Positions 1 through 9,191 are shown, numbered from the stretch's first letter. The stretch is 64,000 nt of DNA from Sedimentimonas flavescens (GCF_019264375.1 NZ_JAHVAI010000008.1:62001-126000), one strand, 5' to 3'. Notes: generated by a model from the letters alone, not told the origin. Numbers and translations: made by a program.

Positions 1-1
1 C

Positions 2-889
2 GCCCTGCCCGGCATCGCTCTGGCCGAACCGCCGCGCGTGGTGACCGATATTCCGGCCGTGCATTCGCTGGTCTCGCAGGTCATGGGCGAGCTTGCGGCG
101 CCCGAGGTGCTTCTGGATCGCGGCGCCGATGCGCATAACTACCAGCTGCGCCCCTCGCAGGCCCGCGCACTGCAAGAGGCGGATCTGGTGGTCTGGATCG
201 GCCCCGAGATGACACCCTGGCTCGCGCGCGCGATCGAGGGCATGGCAAGCGGCGCCGAGTTGGAGCTTCTCGACGCGCCGCAAACCTTCCGGCGCGAGTT
301 CGAGGAGACCGGGCATGATCACGATCACCCCGCCCCCGAAGCAGATGCTGAAGACCACGATCACGAGGGCATCGACCCCCATGCGTGGCTCGACCCGTCC
401 AATGCCCGTGCCTGGCTGGATCTGATCGCTGGCCGTCTGGGTGAACTCGACCCGGAGAATGCGGCAACCTACACGGCGAATGCCTTGGCGGCCCAGGCAC
501 GGATCGATCGAATGGAAGCCGATATTTCCGCGCAACTCCAAGATGTTGCAGGTCGTCCTTTCGTTGCGGCCCACGATGCTTATGGCTATTTCTCGGGGCA
601 TTTCGGGCTGAGCAACGCTGGCTCTGTCGCCATGGGCGACGCGGCGGAACCGGGTGCCGCGCATCTAGCCGAGCTGCGCGCGCATATCGCCGAAGATGGT
701 ATCCTCTGCGTCTTTCCAGAGGCACAGCACGACCCGCGCCTGATCGAGCGGTTGATTGAGGGCACGCCCGCCCGGCTCGGCGCGGCGCTTGACCCTTCGG
801 GCTCCAGCCTCGGCTATGGTCCGGATCTTTACGATGCCCTGATGCGCGGCCTTGCGGAGAACATCGCGGGGTGCTTGGGCGCACAGTGA
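2..889 (+). CDS. znuA: Zinc ABC transporter substrate-binding protein, 5' end cut by window
   Basis: Periplasmic Zn(II)-binding protein that delivers zinc to a ZnuBC-type permease. The frame is open to the first base; the residues ALPGIALA followed by EPPRVV look like the end of a signal peptide, so only the first part of the leader is missing and the GTG at 38 is not the real start. Family marks visible: AHNYQLRPSQ (first metal His region), a His/Asp-rich loop GHDHDHPAPEADAEDHDHEG typical of ZnuA rather than Mn-binding homologues, DPHAWLDP (second His), FVAAHDAYGYF (third His) and FPEAQHDPRL near the end. The permease genes are not in the window, so they lie upstream or elsewhere. Zur control is likely from the family but its site is not visible. 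Confidence 0.93.
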   Translation, partial: ALPGIALAEPPRVVTDIPAVHSLVSQVMGELAAPEVLLDRGADAHNYQLRPSQARALQEADLVVWIGPEMTPWLARAIEGMASGAELELLDAPQTFRREFEETGHDHDHPAPEADAEDHDHEGIDPHAWLDPSNARAWLDLIAGRLGELDPENAATYTANALAAQARIDRMEADISAQLQDVAGRPFVAAHDAYGYFSGHFGLSNAGSVAMGDAAEPGAAHLAELRAHIAEDGILCVFPEAQHDPRLIERLIEGTPARLGAALDPSGSSLGYGPDLYDALMRGLAENIAGCLGAQ

Positions 890-936
890 CTTGCGCGCCC
901 ACCCCTTGCGTGCTTTCTGACGGCAAAGGGGGCGCC

Positions 937-1656
937 ATGAACAACGCAAACTGGCTGGCGATCATCGAGGAGCCGGGGCTGAGCCGAACGCTCTGCCTGG
1001 ACGGATCGGGCGCGCTATTGGCCGCGCGCGCGATCGAAGAGAGCGACCGGGCGAACGCGGCACTGATCGTCCGCGCCGATGCCCTGCACCGCCCCCTGCC
1101 CGCGCCACCATTGCCCGAGGGGCCTGTGCGCGAGGTTCCGGGCCTTGCGCAGGCGTCGCCCCCGGTCAGCATTCACCCCGCCGAGGCGCTGCGCCTTGCC
1201 GGGCTCTTGGCTGCACAACCGCAGTTCGACGGGGCCGTCTGGCTCTGCGGTCAGAACAACCTATGGGCGCATCTGAGCGCCGGCGAAGTTGTCAGCGTCA
1301 GCCGACTTGCCTCGGCGCGGCTTCTCCTCGCCCTGAATGAGCCGCTCAGCGCGCCCGAAGGCCCAGCCTTCGACCGCGCGCTGGACGACTGCCGCAGCCG
1401 CCCCGAAAGGGTGCTGCGCTACCTCGATGGCACAGCCGAGCCGGGTGCCGCCGCCGGGGCGATCCTGGGGGCCGAGCTTGCCGCAGCCAGGCCCTGGTGG
1501 CTAGGGCAGCGCGTCATCGCGCTCGACAGCGCCGCCGCGCCCGGTTGGGCCGAAACCTGCGCCCGCGCATTGGCGGCACAGGGTGGCGAAGTCATTACCG
1601 GCGACGGCGAAGCCGCCCTGATCGCGGGGCTCCAACGTGCACGGGGTGCAAAATGA
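937..1656 (+). CDS. DgoK-like (2-dehydro-3-deoxygalactonokinase) protein, divergent and short
   Basis: About 239 residues, against roughly 300 in bona fide DgoK. The C-terminal half is recognisable (FDGAVWLCGQNNLWAHLSAGEVVS, GAILGAELAAARPWWLGQRVIAL), matching the DgoK core where the usual motif is LPGTHSKWVH. The N-terminal nucleotide-binding segment expected as DWGTS is absent: the protein starts WLAIIEEPGLSRTLCLDGSG. I chose the ATG at 937 because it has AAAGGGGG just upstream; an earlier in-frame start at 871 would overlap znuA and lacks a site. The stop overlaps the galM start (ATGA). Probably a degenerate sugar-acid kinase kept beside galM; kinase activity is doubtful. Confidence 0.7.
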   Translation: MNNANWLAIIEEPGLSRTLCLDGSGALLAARAIEESDRANAALIVRADALHRPLPAPPLPEGPVREVPGLAQASPPVSIHPAEALRLAGLLAAQPQFDGAVWLCGQNNLWAHLSAGEVVSVSRLASARLLLALNEPLSAPEGPAFDRALDDCRSRPERVLRYLDGTAEPGAAAGAILGAELAAARPWWLGQRVIALDSAAAPGWAETCARALAAQGGEVITGDGEAALIAGLQRARGAK

Positions 1657-2642
1657 GCGCGGATATTCGCGAGTTCGGAAAGCTGGCAGACGGGCGCGTC
1701 GTTCGCGCGACAACGCTGCGCGCGGGAGAATTGAGCGCACGCATCCTGACATTGGGGGCCACGCTACAGGATCTGCGGCTGGCGGGCACGCCCTGGCCGC
1801 TGGTGCTCGGCTCGGACCTGCCCGGCGCTTATATGAGCAGCCTGAACTGGTGCGGCGCGGTCGTGGGACCGGTCGCGAACCGGATCGGCGGTGCGCGGGC
1901 GCGGATTGATGGGCGGGACCACCGCTTCACTCCGAATGAAGGGCCAAACCTGCTGCATTCCGGCGATGATGGCATCTCAGGGCTGATCTGGGAGCTCACC
2001 GAGGCCGCAGGCGACGCAGTTACATTGCAATGCGATCTGGCGCACGGGTTCGGCGGTTTTCCGGGGCATCGCATGATCCGCGTGACCTACCGGATCGCGT
2101 CCCCCGCGACGCTGGAGATCACCCTGAGCGCGCAGTCAGACCGCGAGACGCTGATGAACCTCGCGCATCACCCCTATTGGAACCTCGATGGCACCGGCAC
2201 AACCTCGGGGCACAGCCTGAGCGTCGCAGCAAGCCGCGTCCTGCCGACGCGCGAGAGCCTGCCGCTTGGGCCCGTCCCGGTCGAGGGCACCCCTTACGAC
2301 CTGCGTCAGGCGCGGGCGCTGCCCGACCTGCCGCCGCTGGATCATAACTACTGCCTCGACGCGGCTGACACCCCGCGCCCGGTCGCGCGCCTGACGGGTG
2401 AGCGCGGCGTGACGCTTGTGCTGGAAACCGATGCGCCGGGATTGCAGGTCTATGACGGGCGGGGGCTGGACTCGACCCCCTATCCGGGCCTGACGGGCCA
2501 GCCTTACAAGGCCCGCGCCGGCCTCGCGCTGGAGCCGCAGCTTTGGCCCGACGCACCGAACCACCCGGATTTTCCATCGATTGCCCTGCGCCCCGGGCAG
2601 GAGTGGCGCCAGAAGACGCGCTATACCCTAAGCCGCGCCTGA
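1653..2642 (+). CDS. galM: Aldose 1-epimerase (galactose mutarotase)
   Basis: Interconverts alpha and beta anomers of hexoses in the cytoplasm. The start at 1653 overlaps the previous stop by four bases (ATGA), implying translational coupling. About 329 residues, normal for the family. Family features: GAVVGPVANRIGGAR, FTPNEGPNLLHSGDDG, the catalytic-region NLAHHPYWNLDG (active-site His), LPPLDHNYCLD, and ALEPQLWPDAPNHPDFP with the catalytic Glu near the C-terminus. Together with the DgoK-like gene it suggests a galactose or galactonate context, though no other pathway gene is visible. Its 3' end overlaps the convergent LuxR-type gene by 15 bases. Confidence 0.93.
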   Translation: MSADIREFGKLADGRVVRATTLRAGELSARILTLGATLQDLRLAGTPWPLVLGSDLPGAYMSSLNWCGAVVGPVANRIGGARARIDGRDHRFTPNEGPNLLHSGDDGISGLIWELTEAAGDAVTLQCDLAHGFGGFPGHRMIRVTYRIASPATLEITLSAQSDRETLMNLAHHPYWNLDGTGTTSGHSLSVAASRVLPTRESLPLGPVPVEGTPYDLRQARALPDLPPLDHNYCLDAADTPRPVARLTGERGVTLVLETDAPGLQVYDGRGLDSTPYPGLTGQPYKARAGLALEPQLWPDAPNHPDFPSIALRPGQEWRQKTRYTLSRA

Positions 2643-3152
2643 GGCACCGCTGGCGGGCGCGGCCCCGAGCGGCTCTTCGTGCATCATGTCCTCGATGAAC
2701 AGGCTGAGCAACTGGCCACGGCCGTTCACCCCGGCCTTGCGATAGATCGCCGCCGTCTGCGCCTTCACCGTGCCCTCGGATGTGGCGCGCAGCCGGGCGA
2801 TGTCGGGCGTGCTCAGCCCCTTGATGGCGAACAGGGCCACCTCGCGCTCGGCCGGGGTCAGGCCCCATTCGCCAAAACGCTCCTCAAGCAATTCATTGAA
2901 GGCCGTCGCGGCGCGGCGCAGCCGCTCGCGCGCCTGACGCGATTCCCGCAAGGCGCGCAGGATCAGAACGCCACCCAAGCCCAACCCAAGCAACAGGCCA
3001 AGCGCGGCCGAGATTTCCAGAATCTCACGGCTTTCCCAGCTGAGCGGAGGCACATAGATGCCAAGCACCGACAAGATGATGTCGGACACGAAAAACAGCG
3101 CACAGATTCCCTGTAACGCAAACACTGCGACAAGGACGGCCAGTCGCATCAT
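2628..3152 (-). CDS. Membrane-anchored LuxR-type transcriptional regulator
   Basis: 174 residues. The N-terminus has two hydrophobic segments (about residues 2-30 and 47-70), then a basic, probably helical linker (RALRESRQARERLRRAA), then a C-terminal LuxR/GerE helix-turn-helix: LTPAEREVALFAIKGLSTPDIARLRATSEGTVKAQTAAIYRKAGVNGRGQLL. It resembles the short membrane LuxR proteins of alphaproteobacteria, which may bind DNA from the inner membrane. No receiver domain is present. It lies just downstream of the two acidic PepSY-like genes in the same orientation, so it may regulate them; that is inference from position. Starts at 3152 and 3149 (ATGATG) are equally possible. Confidence 0.85.
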   Translation of the reverse strand: MMRLAVLVAVFALQGICALFFVSDIILSVLGIYVPPLSWESREILEISAALGLLLGLGLGGVLILRALRESRQARERLRRAATAFNELLEERFGEWGLTPAEREVALFAIKGLSTPDIARLRATSEGTVKAQTAAIYRKAGVNGRGQLLSLFIEDMMHEEPLGAAPASGASGAA

Positions 3153-3182
3153 ACGCGGTTGGCCCGTCCCCGCGCACAGCCC

Positions 3183-3330
3183 TCAATCGTCATCGTCGCT
3201 TCCCCCGCTGCTGTCGTCGCTGCTGTCATCGTCATCATCGTCGTCATCGTCATCATCCGACCCGGGCCCGGAATTGTCATCCTTGTCGTCGTCGTCCTTG
3301 TCGTCGTCGTTCGATCCGCCAGAGCTTCCC
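3183..3330. repeat. Low-complexity Asp-codon repeat
   Basis: On the plus strand a dense run of TCGTC/TCATC units encoding the poly-Asp tail of the minus-strand gene. Simple trinucleotide tracts of this kind are prone to slippage, so tail length may differ between isolates. Confidence 0.85.
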
Positions 3331-3629
3331 GAGCCCGACGAGCCGGAGTTACCGCTACTCCACCCGAAGCCGCTGTTCACCTTGACGGTCAGGTCGCGCA
3401 AGATCTCGCCCGTGCGGGGGTCGAAGACAATCTCGCGCTTGAAGCCGCCACGCTCACCAATCACGCGCGTACGCCCCAGCAGCGTGCGGCTGACGCGGAT
3501 ATCCTTATAGCCAGCGGCCTTCAACTCCGCCGAGAACTGATCGGCGAGCCCCGCCGCAAGGAGCGGCACAGCCGACACCAGCAGCGTGAACGCCGCAGCC
3601 CCGTATTTCAGCAACTCGCGTCTGTGCAT
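3183..3629 (-). CDS. Secreted acidic protein with Tat-like leader and poly-Asp tail
   Basis: About 148 residues from the start at 3629. The leader HRRELLKYGAAAFTLLVSAVPLLAAG resembles a twin-arginine signal. The mature part (DQFSAELKAAGYKDIRVSRTLLGRTRVIGERGGFKREIVFDPRTGEILRDL) has the PepSY-like pattern ending FDPRTGEIL. The tail is low complexity: a Gly/Ser run, then DDDKDDDDKDD and a run of about 11 Asp. It is a paralogue of the gene upstream. No catalytic residues are visible. An exported cation-binding or matrix protein is possible, but that is speculation. An upstream in-frame ATG at 3695 would bury the Tat motif. Confidence 0.75.
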   Translation of the reverse strand: MHRRELLKYGAAAFTLLVSAVPLLAAGLADQFSAELKAAGYKDIRVSRTLLGRTRVIGERGGFKREIVFDPRTGEILRDLTVKVNSGFGWSSGNSGSSGSGSSGGSNDDDKDDDDKDDNSGPGSDDDDDDDDDDDSSDDSSGGSDDDD

Positions 3630-3730
3630 TTCCGTGTCACACGCCTCATAACGCGTCACGGTCGCGCCCCGAGCATTCGAGGCACGACCTTTCATTTCAT
3701 CAAACCCGTCTTTCCGATCAGGCGAAAGCC

Positions 3731-4210
3731 TCAATCGTCGTCCGAGTCGTCGCTGTCGTCGTCATCCGAGTCATCGCTGTCATCATCGTCCGAGTCATCG
3801 TCATCGTCGTCATCATCCGAATCGTCGTCGTCATCGTCATCATGGTCGTCATCATGATCATCATCGTCGTCACGACCGTCATGATCGTCATCATCGTCGT
3901 CGTCATCATCATCGAGGAAGTCGCCATCACGCTCGCGGATGCTGACGCCCTGCGTCATGTCTTCGCCAGCGCGCATACGCTCCTGCTCTTGCTTCAGGAT
4001 CTCGCCGGTCGAGGAATCGTAGATCACCTCGATCTTGCCTGCGCTGCCGTAGGCTTCGACCTTGACCTGGGTCGTGCCGCGCGTGATCTCGATCCGGGTA
4101 AAGCCTTTCGAGGTCAGATCGTCGATAATCGACTGGGTATTGATTTCTGCGAAAGCCGAACCGGCCATGAACATGGCGGCGGCGACTGACAGGATGAAAG
4201 TTCGTTTCAT
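3731..4210 (-). CDS. Secreted PepSY-like protein with long poly-Asp tail
   Basis: 159 residues from the ATG at 4210, chosen because GGGAGACC sits just upstream and the leader MKRTFILSVAAAMFMAGSAFA is then a clean Sec signal ending AFA. The mature N-terminal 75 residues (INTQSIIDDLTSKGFTRIEITRGTTQVKVEAYGSAGKIEVIYDSSTGEILKQE) fit a PepSY-like fold with the hallmark YDSSTGEIL. The last 60 or so residues are nearly all Asp with scattered His and Ser (DDDDDHDGRDDDDDHDDDHDD). Such tails bind divalent metals or calcium in other proteins; here that is inference. The gene is followed by its shorter Tat-like paralogue and the LuxR gene. Confidence 0.82.
   Translation of the reverse strand: MKRTFILSVAAAMFMAGSAFAEINTQSIIDDLTSKGFTRIEITRGTTQVKVEAYGSAGKIEVIYDSSTGEILKQEQERMRAGEDMTQGVSIRERDGDFLDDDDDDDDDDHDGRDDDDDHDDDHDDDDDDDSDDDDDDDDSDDDDSDDSDDDDSDDSDDD
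3733..3925. repeat. Low-complexity Asp/His-codon repeat
   Basis: About 190 bases made almost only of GTC/ATC triplets on the plus strand, encoding the Asp-rich tail of the gene at 3731-4210. A mutable coding microsatellite-like tract. Confidence 0.85.
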
Positions 4211-4327
4211 TGTGGGTCTCCCGATTTGCGGCGGAACCAATTGCCGTCGAGGGGATGACACCATGCAAATCCGCCGAGCGATATAGGGCTGAGGGTATAA
4301 ACCGGCCCATTAATCCCCTGCGATAGG

Positions 4328-4349
4328 CGCATAAACCTGAGTTTATGCG
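4328..4349. promoter_or_regulatory. Perfect 9-bp inverted repeat upstream of the PepSY-like gene
   Basis: CGCATAAAC, four bases CTGA, GTTTATGCG: a perfect dyad 118 bases upstream of the ATG at 4210 and just outside the trpB terminator. No T-run follows on either strand, so an operator or mRNA structure is more likely than a terminator. Confidence 0.5.
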
Positions 4350-4360
4350 GAAAATTCAAT

Positions 4361-4387
4361 GAAAAGGCCCGGCGCTGGCCGGGCCTT
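4361..4387 (-). terminator. Rho-independent terminator after trpB
   Basis: Perfect 10-bp stem AAGGCCCGGC / GCCGGGCCTT with a 4-base loop, followed on the minus strand by TTTTC. It lies 16 bases after the trpB stop. Confidence 0.88.
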
Positions 4388-4402
4388 CGGATCTGGGGTG
4401 GT

Positions 4403-5635
4403 TCAGATCTTCATGTCAAAGCCAAGGTGCTTCGCCACCGTGAAGATATCCTTGTCGCCACGCCCCGAGAGGTTCACCACGATGATGTGGTCCTTGGGCA
4501 GCGTCGGCGCGAGCTTGGTCACATGTGCCAGCGCGTGCGAGGGCTCAAGCGCGGGGATGATCCCCTCGGTCGCGCACAGCAGCTGGAACGCGGCGAGCGC
4601 CTCCTGGTCGGTGACCGAGACATATTCCGCGCGGCCGATGTCGTGCAGCCAGGCGTGTTCCGGGCCGATGCCGGGATAATCTAGCCCTGCCGAGATCGAA
4701 TGCCCTTCGAGGATCTGACCGTCTTCGTCCTGCAACAGGTAGGTGCGGTTGCCGTGCAGAACACCCGGGCGCCCGCCAGTGAGCGAGGCGCAATGCTCCA
4801 TCCGCTCATCCACGCCATGGCCGCCCGCCTCGACGCCGATGATGCGCACCGACTTGTCATCGAGGAACGGGTAGAACAGGCCCATGGCGTTCGAGCCACC
4901 ACCGATCGCCGCGATCACCGTGTCGGGCAGACGCCCCTCGCCTTCCTGCTCTTCAAGCTGCCAGCGGGTTTCCTTGCCGATGATCGCCTGGAAGTCGCGC
5001 ACCATGGCCGGATAGGGGTGCGGGCCCGCGACGGTGCCGATGCAGTAGAACGTGTCGCGCACATTCGTCACCCAGTCGCGCAGCGCGTCGTTCATCGCGT
5101 CCTTCAGCGTGCCGCGGCCCGAGGTAACCGGCACGACTTCCGCACCCAGAAGGCGCATACGGAAGACGTTGGGCGCCTGACGCTCGACATCGGTCGCGCC
5201 CATGTAGACCACGCATTTCAGACCAAAGCGCGCACAGACGGTAGCGGTGGCCACGCCGTGCTGGCCTGCGCCCGTCTCGGCGATGATCCGGGTCTTGCCC
5301 ATGCGACGCGCCAGCAGGATCTGGCCAAGCACGTTGTTGATCTTATGCGCACCGGTGTGGTTGAGATCTTCGCGCTTGAGATAGATCTTGGCGCCGCCAA
5401 GCTCTTCGGTCAGGCGGGGCGCGTAGTAAAGCGCCGAGGGGCGGCCGACGTAATGCTTCCACAGGTCTTCCATCTCGGCCCAGAAGGTCGGATCGGTCTT
5501 GGCGTGCTCATACTGCGCCTCAAGTTCGAGGATCAGCGGCATCAGCGTCTCCGACACGAAACGCCCACCAAAGATGCCGAAGCGCCCGTTATCATCCGGG
5601 CCGGTCATGTAGCTGTTGGGAAGGTCTTCGGCCAT
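4403..5635 (-). CDS. trpB: Tryptophan synthase beta subunit
   Basis: Condenses indole with L-serine to tryptophan using PLP, as the alpha2-beta2 complex with TrpA. 410 residues, full length. The PLP lysine is K98 in HTGAHKINN; the catalytic Glu is in [13 protein letters not shown]; the phosphate-binding loop is IGGGSNAMG. It follows trpF on the same strand (94-base gap), the usual trpF-trpB order in alphaproteobacteria; trpA is not in this window and would be expected beyond the neighbouring acidic genes or elsewhere. A strong terminator closes the transcript. Confidence 0.98.
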   Translation of the reverse strand: MAEDLPNSYMTGPDDNGRFGIFGGRFVSETLMPLILELEAQYEHAKTDPTFWAEMEDLWKHYVGRPSALYYAPRLTEELGGAKIYLKREDLNHTGAHKINNVLGQILLARRMGKTRIIAETGAGQHGVATATVCARFGLKCVVYMGATDVERQAPNVFRMRLLGAEVVPVTSGRGTLKDAMNDALRDWVTNVRDTFYCIGTVAGPHPYPAMVRDFQAIIGKETRWQLEEQEGEGRLPDTVIAAIGGGSNAMGLFYPFLDDKSVRIIGVEAGGHGVDERMEHCASLTGGRPGVLHGNRTYLLQDEDGQILEGHSISAGLDYPGIGPEHAWLHDIGRAEYVSVTDQEALAAFQLLCATEGIIPALEPSHALAHVTKLAPTLPKDHIIVVNLSGRGDKDIFTVAKHLGFDMKI

Positions 5636-5729
5636 CGTCTCACCTCGCGCAAAGTCATCAAAGCGACTTAGCGCGATTGCCCCTGCGGGTAAAGCGCCGG
5701 CCCCGCATGGCGCGACAAATATCGCGGCC

Positions 5730-6404
5730 TCAGCCGGGCTGAACCGCCGCGATGAAGGCCCGGATCAGGGCCTCGTCCTTCTCGCCCGGCGCGCACTCGA
5801 CGCCCGAGGAGACATCGACCTGCTTCGCGCCGGTCAGGCGGATTGCCTCGGCGACGTTGTCGGGCGTCAGGCCACCAGCCAGCATCCAGGGCTTGGCCCA
5901 TTCACGCCCGGCGATCAGGCGCCAGTCGAACGAGAGCCCGTTGCCGCCCGGCAGCGCCGCGTCCTTGGGGGCCTTGGCATCGACGAGGATCTGGTCCGCC
6001 ACAGCCTCATAGGCCGGGATCGCCGCCAGATCGGCGGCCTCGGCCACGCCCACCGCCTTCATCACCGGCAACCCGGCGCGAGCCCGGATCTCGGCCACGC
6101 GCGCGGGGCTTTCCTTGCCGTGAAGCTGCAGCATATCGAGCGGAACGTCGGCGAGGATCGCATCGATCTCGGCGTCGGTTGCATCGACCAGAAGCGCCAC
6201 CTTGGCCACGCCCATCGGCGCCTCAAGCGCAAGATCGCGCGCCTGCGCGATCGAGACATTGCGCGGGCTCTTGGGAAAGAACACGAACCCCAGATAGGCC
6301 GCGCCAGCCTCGGCGGCGGCGCGTACATGCTCGGGCCGGGTCAGGCCGCAGATCTTGACGCGAACCCCGCCGGGGCGCCCGCGATTGACCGCAATCGTCA
6401 CCAT
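5730..6404 (-). CDS. trpF: Phosphoribosylanthranilate isomerase
   Basis: Isomerises N-(5-phosphoribosyl)anthranilate to CdRP in tryptophan synthesis. About 224 residues, TIM-barrel family. [12 protein letters not shown] carries the catalytic Cys and DAKAPK the catalytic Asp region; QLHGKES and [11 protein letters not shown] are phosphate-binding parts, and VDVSSGVE is the conserved C-terminal segment. I prefer the ATG at 6404, one base after the stop of the LapA-like gene (TGAGATG), because an earlier start would run inside that gene. A GTG nearer VRVKICGL is possible. Confidence 0.96.
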   Translation of the reverse strand: MVTIAVNRGRPGGVRVKICGLTRPEHVRAAAEAGAAYLGFVFFPKSPRNVSIAQARDLALEAPMGVAKVALLVDATDAEIDAILADVPLDMLQLHGKESPARVAEIRARAGLPVMKAVGVAEAADLAAIPAYEAVADQILVDAKAPKDAALPGGNGLSFDWRLIAGREWAKPWMLAGGLTPDNVAEAIRLTGAKQVDVSSGVECAPGEKDEALIRAFIAAVQPG

Positions 6405-6405
6405 C

Positions 6406-6762
6406 TCAGCGCGCCGGCTTTTCCAGCAGGGCCAGAACGTCGTCCTGCGGGCCATGCGTCTTCTCGCGCAGGCGATCCACCTCGCCCTCGAGATAGGCCG
6501 CCTTGCGCGTTGCCTTCACCGCGGTCGAGCGGATCCGGTATTCGCGCATCCATTCCCAGACGAACCCCACCAGAAGCCCCAGCAGAATGCCTGCGAAGAT
6601 CACAAGGAAGAGCGGGACCTGCATGCCCCAGGTGAGACCCAGGAATTCGCCCGCCTCGGGCGGCAGCAGGCGCAGGGTCACCACCTCGCGGTTGGCCAGT
6701 GCCAGCACGATCAGAACCAGCGCCAGAGAGGCGAGAAACAGCAGGCGCAGTATGCGGAACAT
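6406..6762 (-). CDS. LapA-domain (DUF1049) inner-membrane protein
   Basis: 118 residues: two hydrophobic helices (about residues 5-22 and 47-70), then a cytoplasmic charged coiled-coil-like tail ([32 protein letters not shown]). This fits the LapA/DUF1049 family, which in enterobacteria works with LapB in controlling LPS synthesis. It sits between ihfB (3-base gap) and trpF (1-base gap), a conserved place in Rhodobacterales, and is likely co-transcribed with both. Confidence 0.85.
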   Translation of the reverse strand: MFRILRLLFLASLALVLIVLALANREVVTLRLLPPEAGEFLGLTWGMQVPLFLVIFAGILLGLLVGFVWEWMREYRIRSTAVKATRKAAYLEGEVDRLREKTHGPQDDVLALLEKPAR

Positions 6763-6765
6763 GAT

Positions 6766-7053
6766 TTATTCCTCGTTCCCGTTCAGACGGTCACGCAGCA
6801 GCTTGCCGGTCTTGAAGAACGGCACGTGCTTTTCATCGACATCGACCGAATCCCCGGTGCGCGGGTTGCGCCCGGTGCGGGCGTCGCGTTTCTTCACCGA
6901 AAAGGCGCCGAAGCCGCGCAACTCGACGCGGTCTCCTCGCGCCATTGCCTCGATGATCTCATCGAAAATCGTGTTCACGATCTTCTCAACGTCGCGCTGG
7001 AAGAGATGCGGGTTCTCTTCGGCGATCTTTGCGATCAGTTCCGAGCGGATCAT
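6766..7053 (-). CDS. ihfB: Integration host factor beta subunit
   Basis: DNA-bending nucleoid protein, heterodimer with IhfA. 95 residues from the ATG at 7053 (GTGGGGGGAA upstream), normal length. [33 protein letters not shown] is the dimerisation helix pair, [30 protein letters not shown] the beta-arm with the conserved RNPRTG and the Pro that intercalates DNA, and [12 protein letters not shown] the C-terminal helix. Located downstream of rpsA, as in most proteobacteria. Confidence 0.97.
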   Translation of the reverse strand: MIRSELIAKIAEENPHLFQRDVEKIVNTIFDEIIEAMARGDRVELRGFGAFSVKKRDARTGRNPRTGDSVDVDEKHVPFFKTGKLLRDRLNGNEE

Positions 7054-7264
7054 TCTGTTGTTCCCCCCACGGGCTTCCCGGTTCGTGCCGGGTTGATTAA
7101 TCAATGCGACTATAAGGTCAAATTTCGGCGGCACAAACAGCAAAGGCTTGGAATAGCACCCGATTTGCGGCTTCCCGCGCATATCGACTGCACCGTTCCG
7201 CCCTCGCTCGTGCAGAAACGCCCAATGATCGGGCAGCCTGCCTGACCCGAATCCGAATCGCCAA

Positions 7265-7297
7265 AACGAAAGCGGCCCCGCCCGAAGGCGAGGCCGC
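7265..7297 (-). terminator. Terminator after rpsA
   Basis: GCGGCCCCGCC, loop CGAA, GGCGAGGCCGC (one mismatch), followed on the minus strand by TTTCGTTTTGG. It lies about 20 bases after the rpsA stop, so ihfB probably has its own promoter in 7054-7264. Confidence 0.85.
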
Positions 7298-7318
7298 GTA
7301 AGCCAGTCAGGGCAAGGA

Positions 7319-9001
7319 TTACTCCTTGTTGCCCTTCAGAGCGGCGCCGAGGATGTCGCCGAGCGAAGCGCCCGAGTCCGACGAGCCGTACTGTTCCACG
7401 GCTTCTTTCTCTTCGGCGATTTCGCGGGCCTTGATCGACACGCCCAGCTTGCGGGTCTTGCTGTCCACGTTCACGACGCGCACGTCGACGTGGTCACCAA
7501 CCTGGAAGCGCTCGGGGCGCTGGTCGGCGCGGTCACGGGCCAGGTCCGAACGGCGGATGAAGGACTTCATGCCGTTGTACTCGACCTCGATGCCACCATC
7601 TTCGATCGCGGTGACGGTCACGGTGATGACCGAGCCACGCTTCACGCCGTCAACGGCGTCCGAGAAGGTGTCGGCGTCCAGAGCCTTGATCGAGAGCGAG
7701 ATACGCTCTTTCTCGATGTCCACTTCGGTGACAGCGGCCTTGACCATGTCGCCCTTGCGGTAGTTCTGGATCGCGTCTTCGCCGCGCTGTTCCCACGACA
7801 GATCCGACAGGTGGACCATGCCGTCGATGTCGTTGTCGAGGCCGACGAACAGACCGAATTCGGTGATGTTCTTGACTTCGCCTTCGATGACGGTGCCGAC
7901 CGGGTGGGTCTCGGCGAACACTTCCCACGGGTTGCGCATGCACTGCTTGAGGCCGAGCGAAACGCGACGCTTCGCGGTGTCGATCTCGAGCACCATGACG
8001 TCAACCTCTTGCGAGGTCGAAACGATCTTGCCGGGGTGAACGTTCTTCTTGGTCCACGACATTTCCGAAACGTGCACCAGACCTTCGACACCGGCTTCCA
8101 GCTCGACGAACGCGCCGTAGTCGGTGATGTTGGTCACGCGGCCCTTGTGGACCGAACCGATCGGGAACTTCGACTCGACCGAATCCCACGGATCGTTCTG
8201 GAGCTGCTTCATGCCCAGCGAGATGCGGTGGGTGTCCTTGTTGATCTTGACGACCTGGACCTTGACGGTCTCGCCGATCGACAGGATCTCGGACGGGTGG
8301 TTCACGCGGCGCCACGCCATGTCGGTGACGTGCAGCAGGCCGTCAACGCCGCCGAGGTCAACGAACGCGCCGTATTCGGTGATGTTCTTGACGACGCCAT
8401 CGACCACCTGGCCTTCCGAGAGGTTGCCGATAACTTCGGCGCGCTGCTCGGCGCGGGACTCTTCGAGGATCGCGCGGCGCGAGACAACGATGTTGCCACG
8501 GCGACGGTCCATCTTGAGGATCTGGAACGGCTGCTTGAGACCCATGAGCGGGCCGGCATCGCGCACCGGACGGACATCGACCTGCGAGCCCGGCAGGAAG
8601 GCAACGGCGCCGCCGAGGTCGACGGTGAAGCCGCCCTTGACGCGACCGAAGATGGCGCCTTCGACGCGCTCTTCCGAAGCGTAGGCTTTTTCCAGGCGAT
8701 CCCAGGCTTCTTCACGGCGAGCTTTCTCGCGCGAGATGACGGCTTCGCCACGGGCGTTTTCAACGCGGTCGAGGTACACTTCCACTTCGTCGCCGACGGC
8801 GATCGAGGGGGCCTCACCCGGGTTGGCGAATTCTTTCAGATCAACGCGGCCTTCCATCTTGTAGCCGACGTCGATGATGGCCTGGCCCGCCTCGATGGCG
8901 ATGACCTTGCCGCGGACAACCGAACCTTCGTTCGGAGTGTCGATCTCGAGGCTCTCGCTCAGGAGGGCTTCGAATTCTTCCATGGTTGCTTTAGCGCACA
9001 T
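7319..9001 (-). CDS. rpsA: 30S ribosomal protein S1
   Basis: Binds mRNA on the 30S platform and allows translation of leaders with weak ribosome binding sites. 560 residues, full length, with six tandem S1 domains: [55 protein letters not shown], then four typical repeats such as [29 protein letters not shown] and [30 protein letters not shown], the sixth weaker. The start [14 protein letters not shown] at 9001 fits alphaproteobacterial S1. Between cmk and rpsA, normally adjacent, two extra genes are present here. Confidence 0.98.
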   Translation of the reverse strand: MCAKATMEEFEALLSESLEIDTPNEGSVVRGKVIAIEAGQAIIDVGYKMEGRVDLKEFANPGEAPSIAVGDEVEVYLDRVENARGEAVISREKARREEAWDRLEKAYASEERVEGAIFGRVKGGFTVDLGGAVAFLPGSQVDVRPVRDAGPLMGLKQPFQILKMDRRRGNIVVSRRAILEESRAEQRAEVIGNLSEGQVVDGVVKNITEYGAFVDLGGVDGLLHVTDMAWRRVNHPSEILSIGETVKVQVVKINKDTHRISLGMKQLQNDPWDSVESKFPIGSVHKGRVTNITDYGAFVELEAGVEGLVHVSEMSWTKKNVHPGKIVSTSQEVDVMVLEIDTAKRRVSLGLKQCMRNPWEVFAETHPVGTVIEGEVKNITEFGLFVGLDNDIDGMVHLSDLSWEQRGEDAIQNYRKGDMVKAAVTEVDIEKERISLSIKALDADTFSDAVDGVKRGSVITVTVTAIEDGGIEVEYNGMKSFIRRSDLARDRADQRPERFQVGDHVDVRVVNVDSKTRKLGVSIKAREIAEEKEAVEQYGSSDSGASLGDILGAALKGNKE

Positions 9002-9191
9002 GCGTCTGAGTTTCCTTTACATGGGTTTTCTGGCCATGCGGTTGGCTCCGCCGGTCTTTTGTGAAGACGCCCAAGCGGCCCACGGAGCAATCCGGGGCCT
9101 CTGGACCGCGCCGATATAGGCGCGAATCCCCCATGCAGCAAGCCATAATTGCCCCGCCACGCCTTGTTTTACTGTGCTTAGCCTGCCTGGA

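Noticed and set aside
3058-3857. Plus-strand Ser- and Val/Ile-rich frames across the repeat tracts
   Set aside because: They are the complement of the poly-Asp codons; the minus-strand frames carry proper leaders and domains.
4700-5671. 323-codon plus-strand frame opposite trpB
   Set aside because: Fully antisense to trpB, no family resemblance, no binding site.
7490-9064. A 524-codon open frame on the plus strand opposite rpsA
   Set aside because: It is the mirror of a highly conserved ribosomal gene; such long shadows are common in GC-rich DNA and it has no leader or motif.
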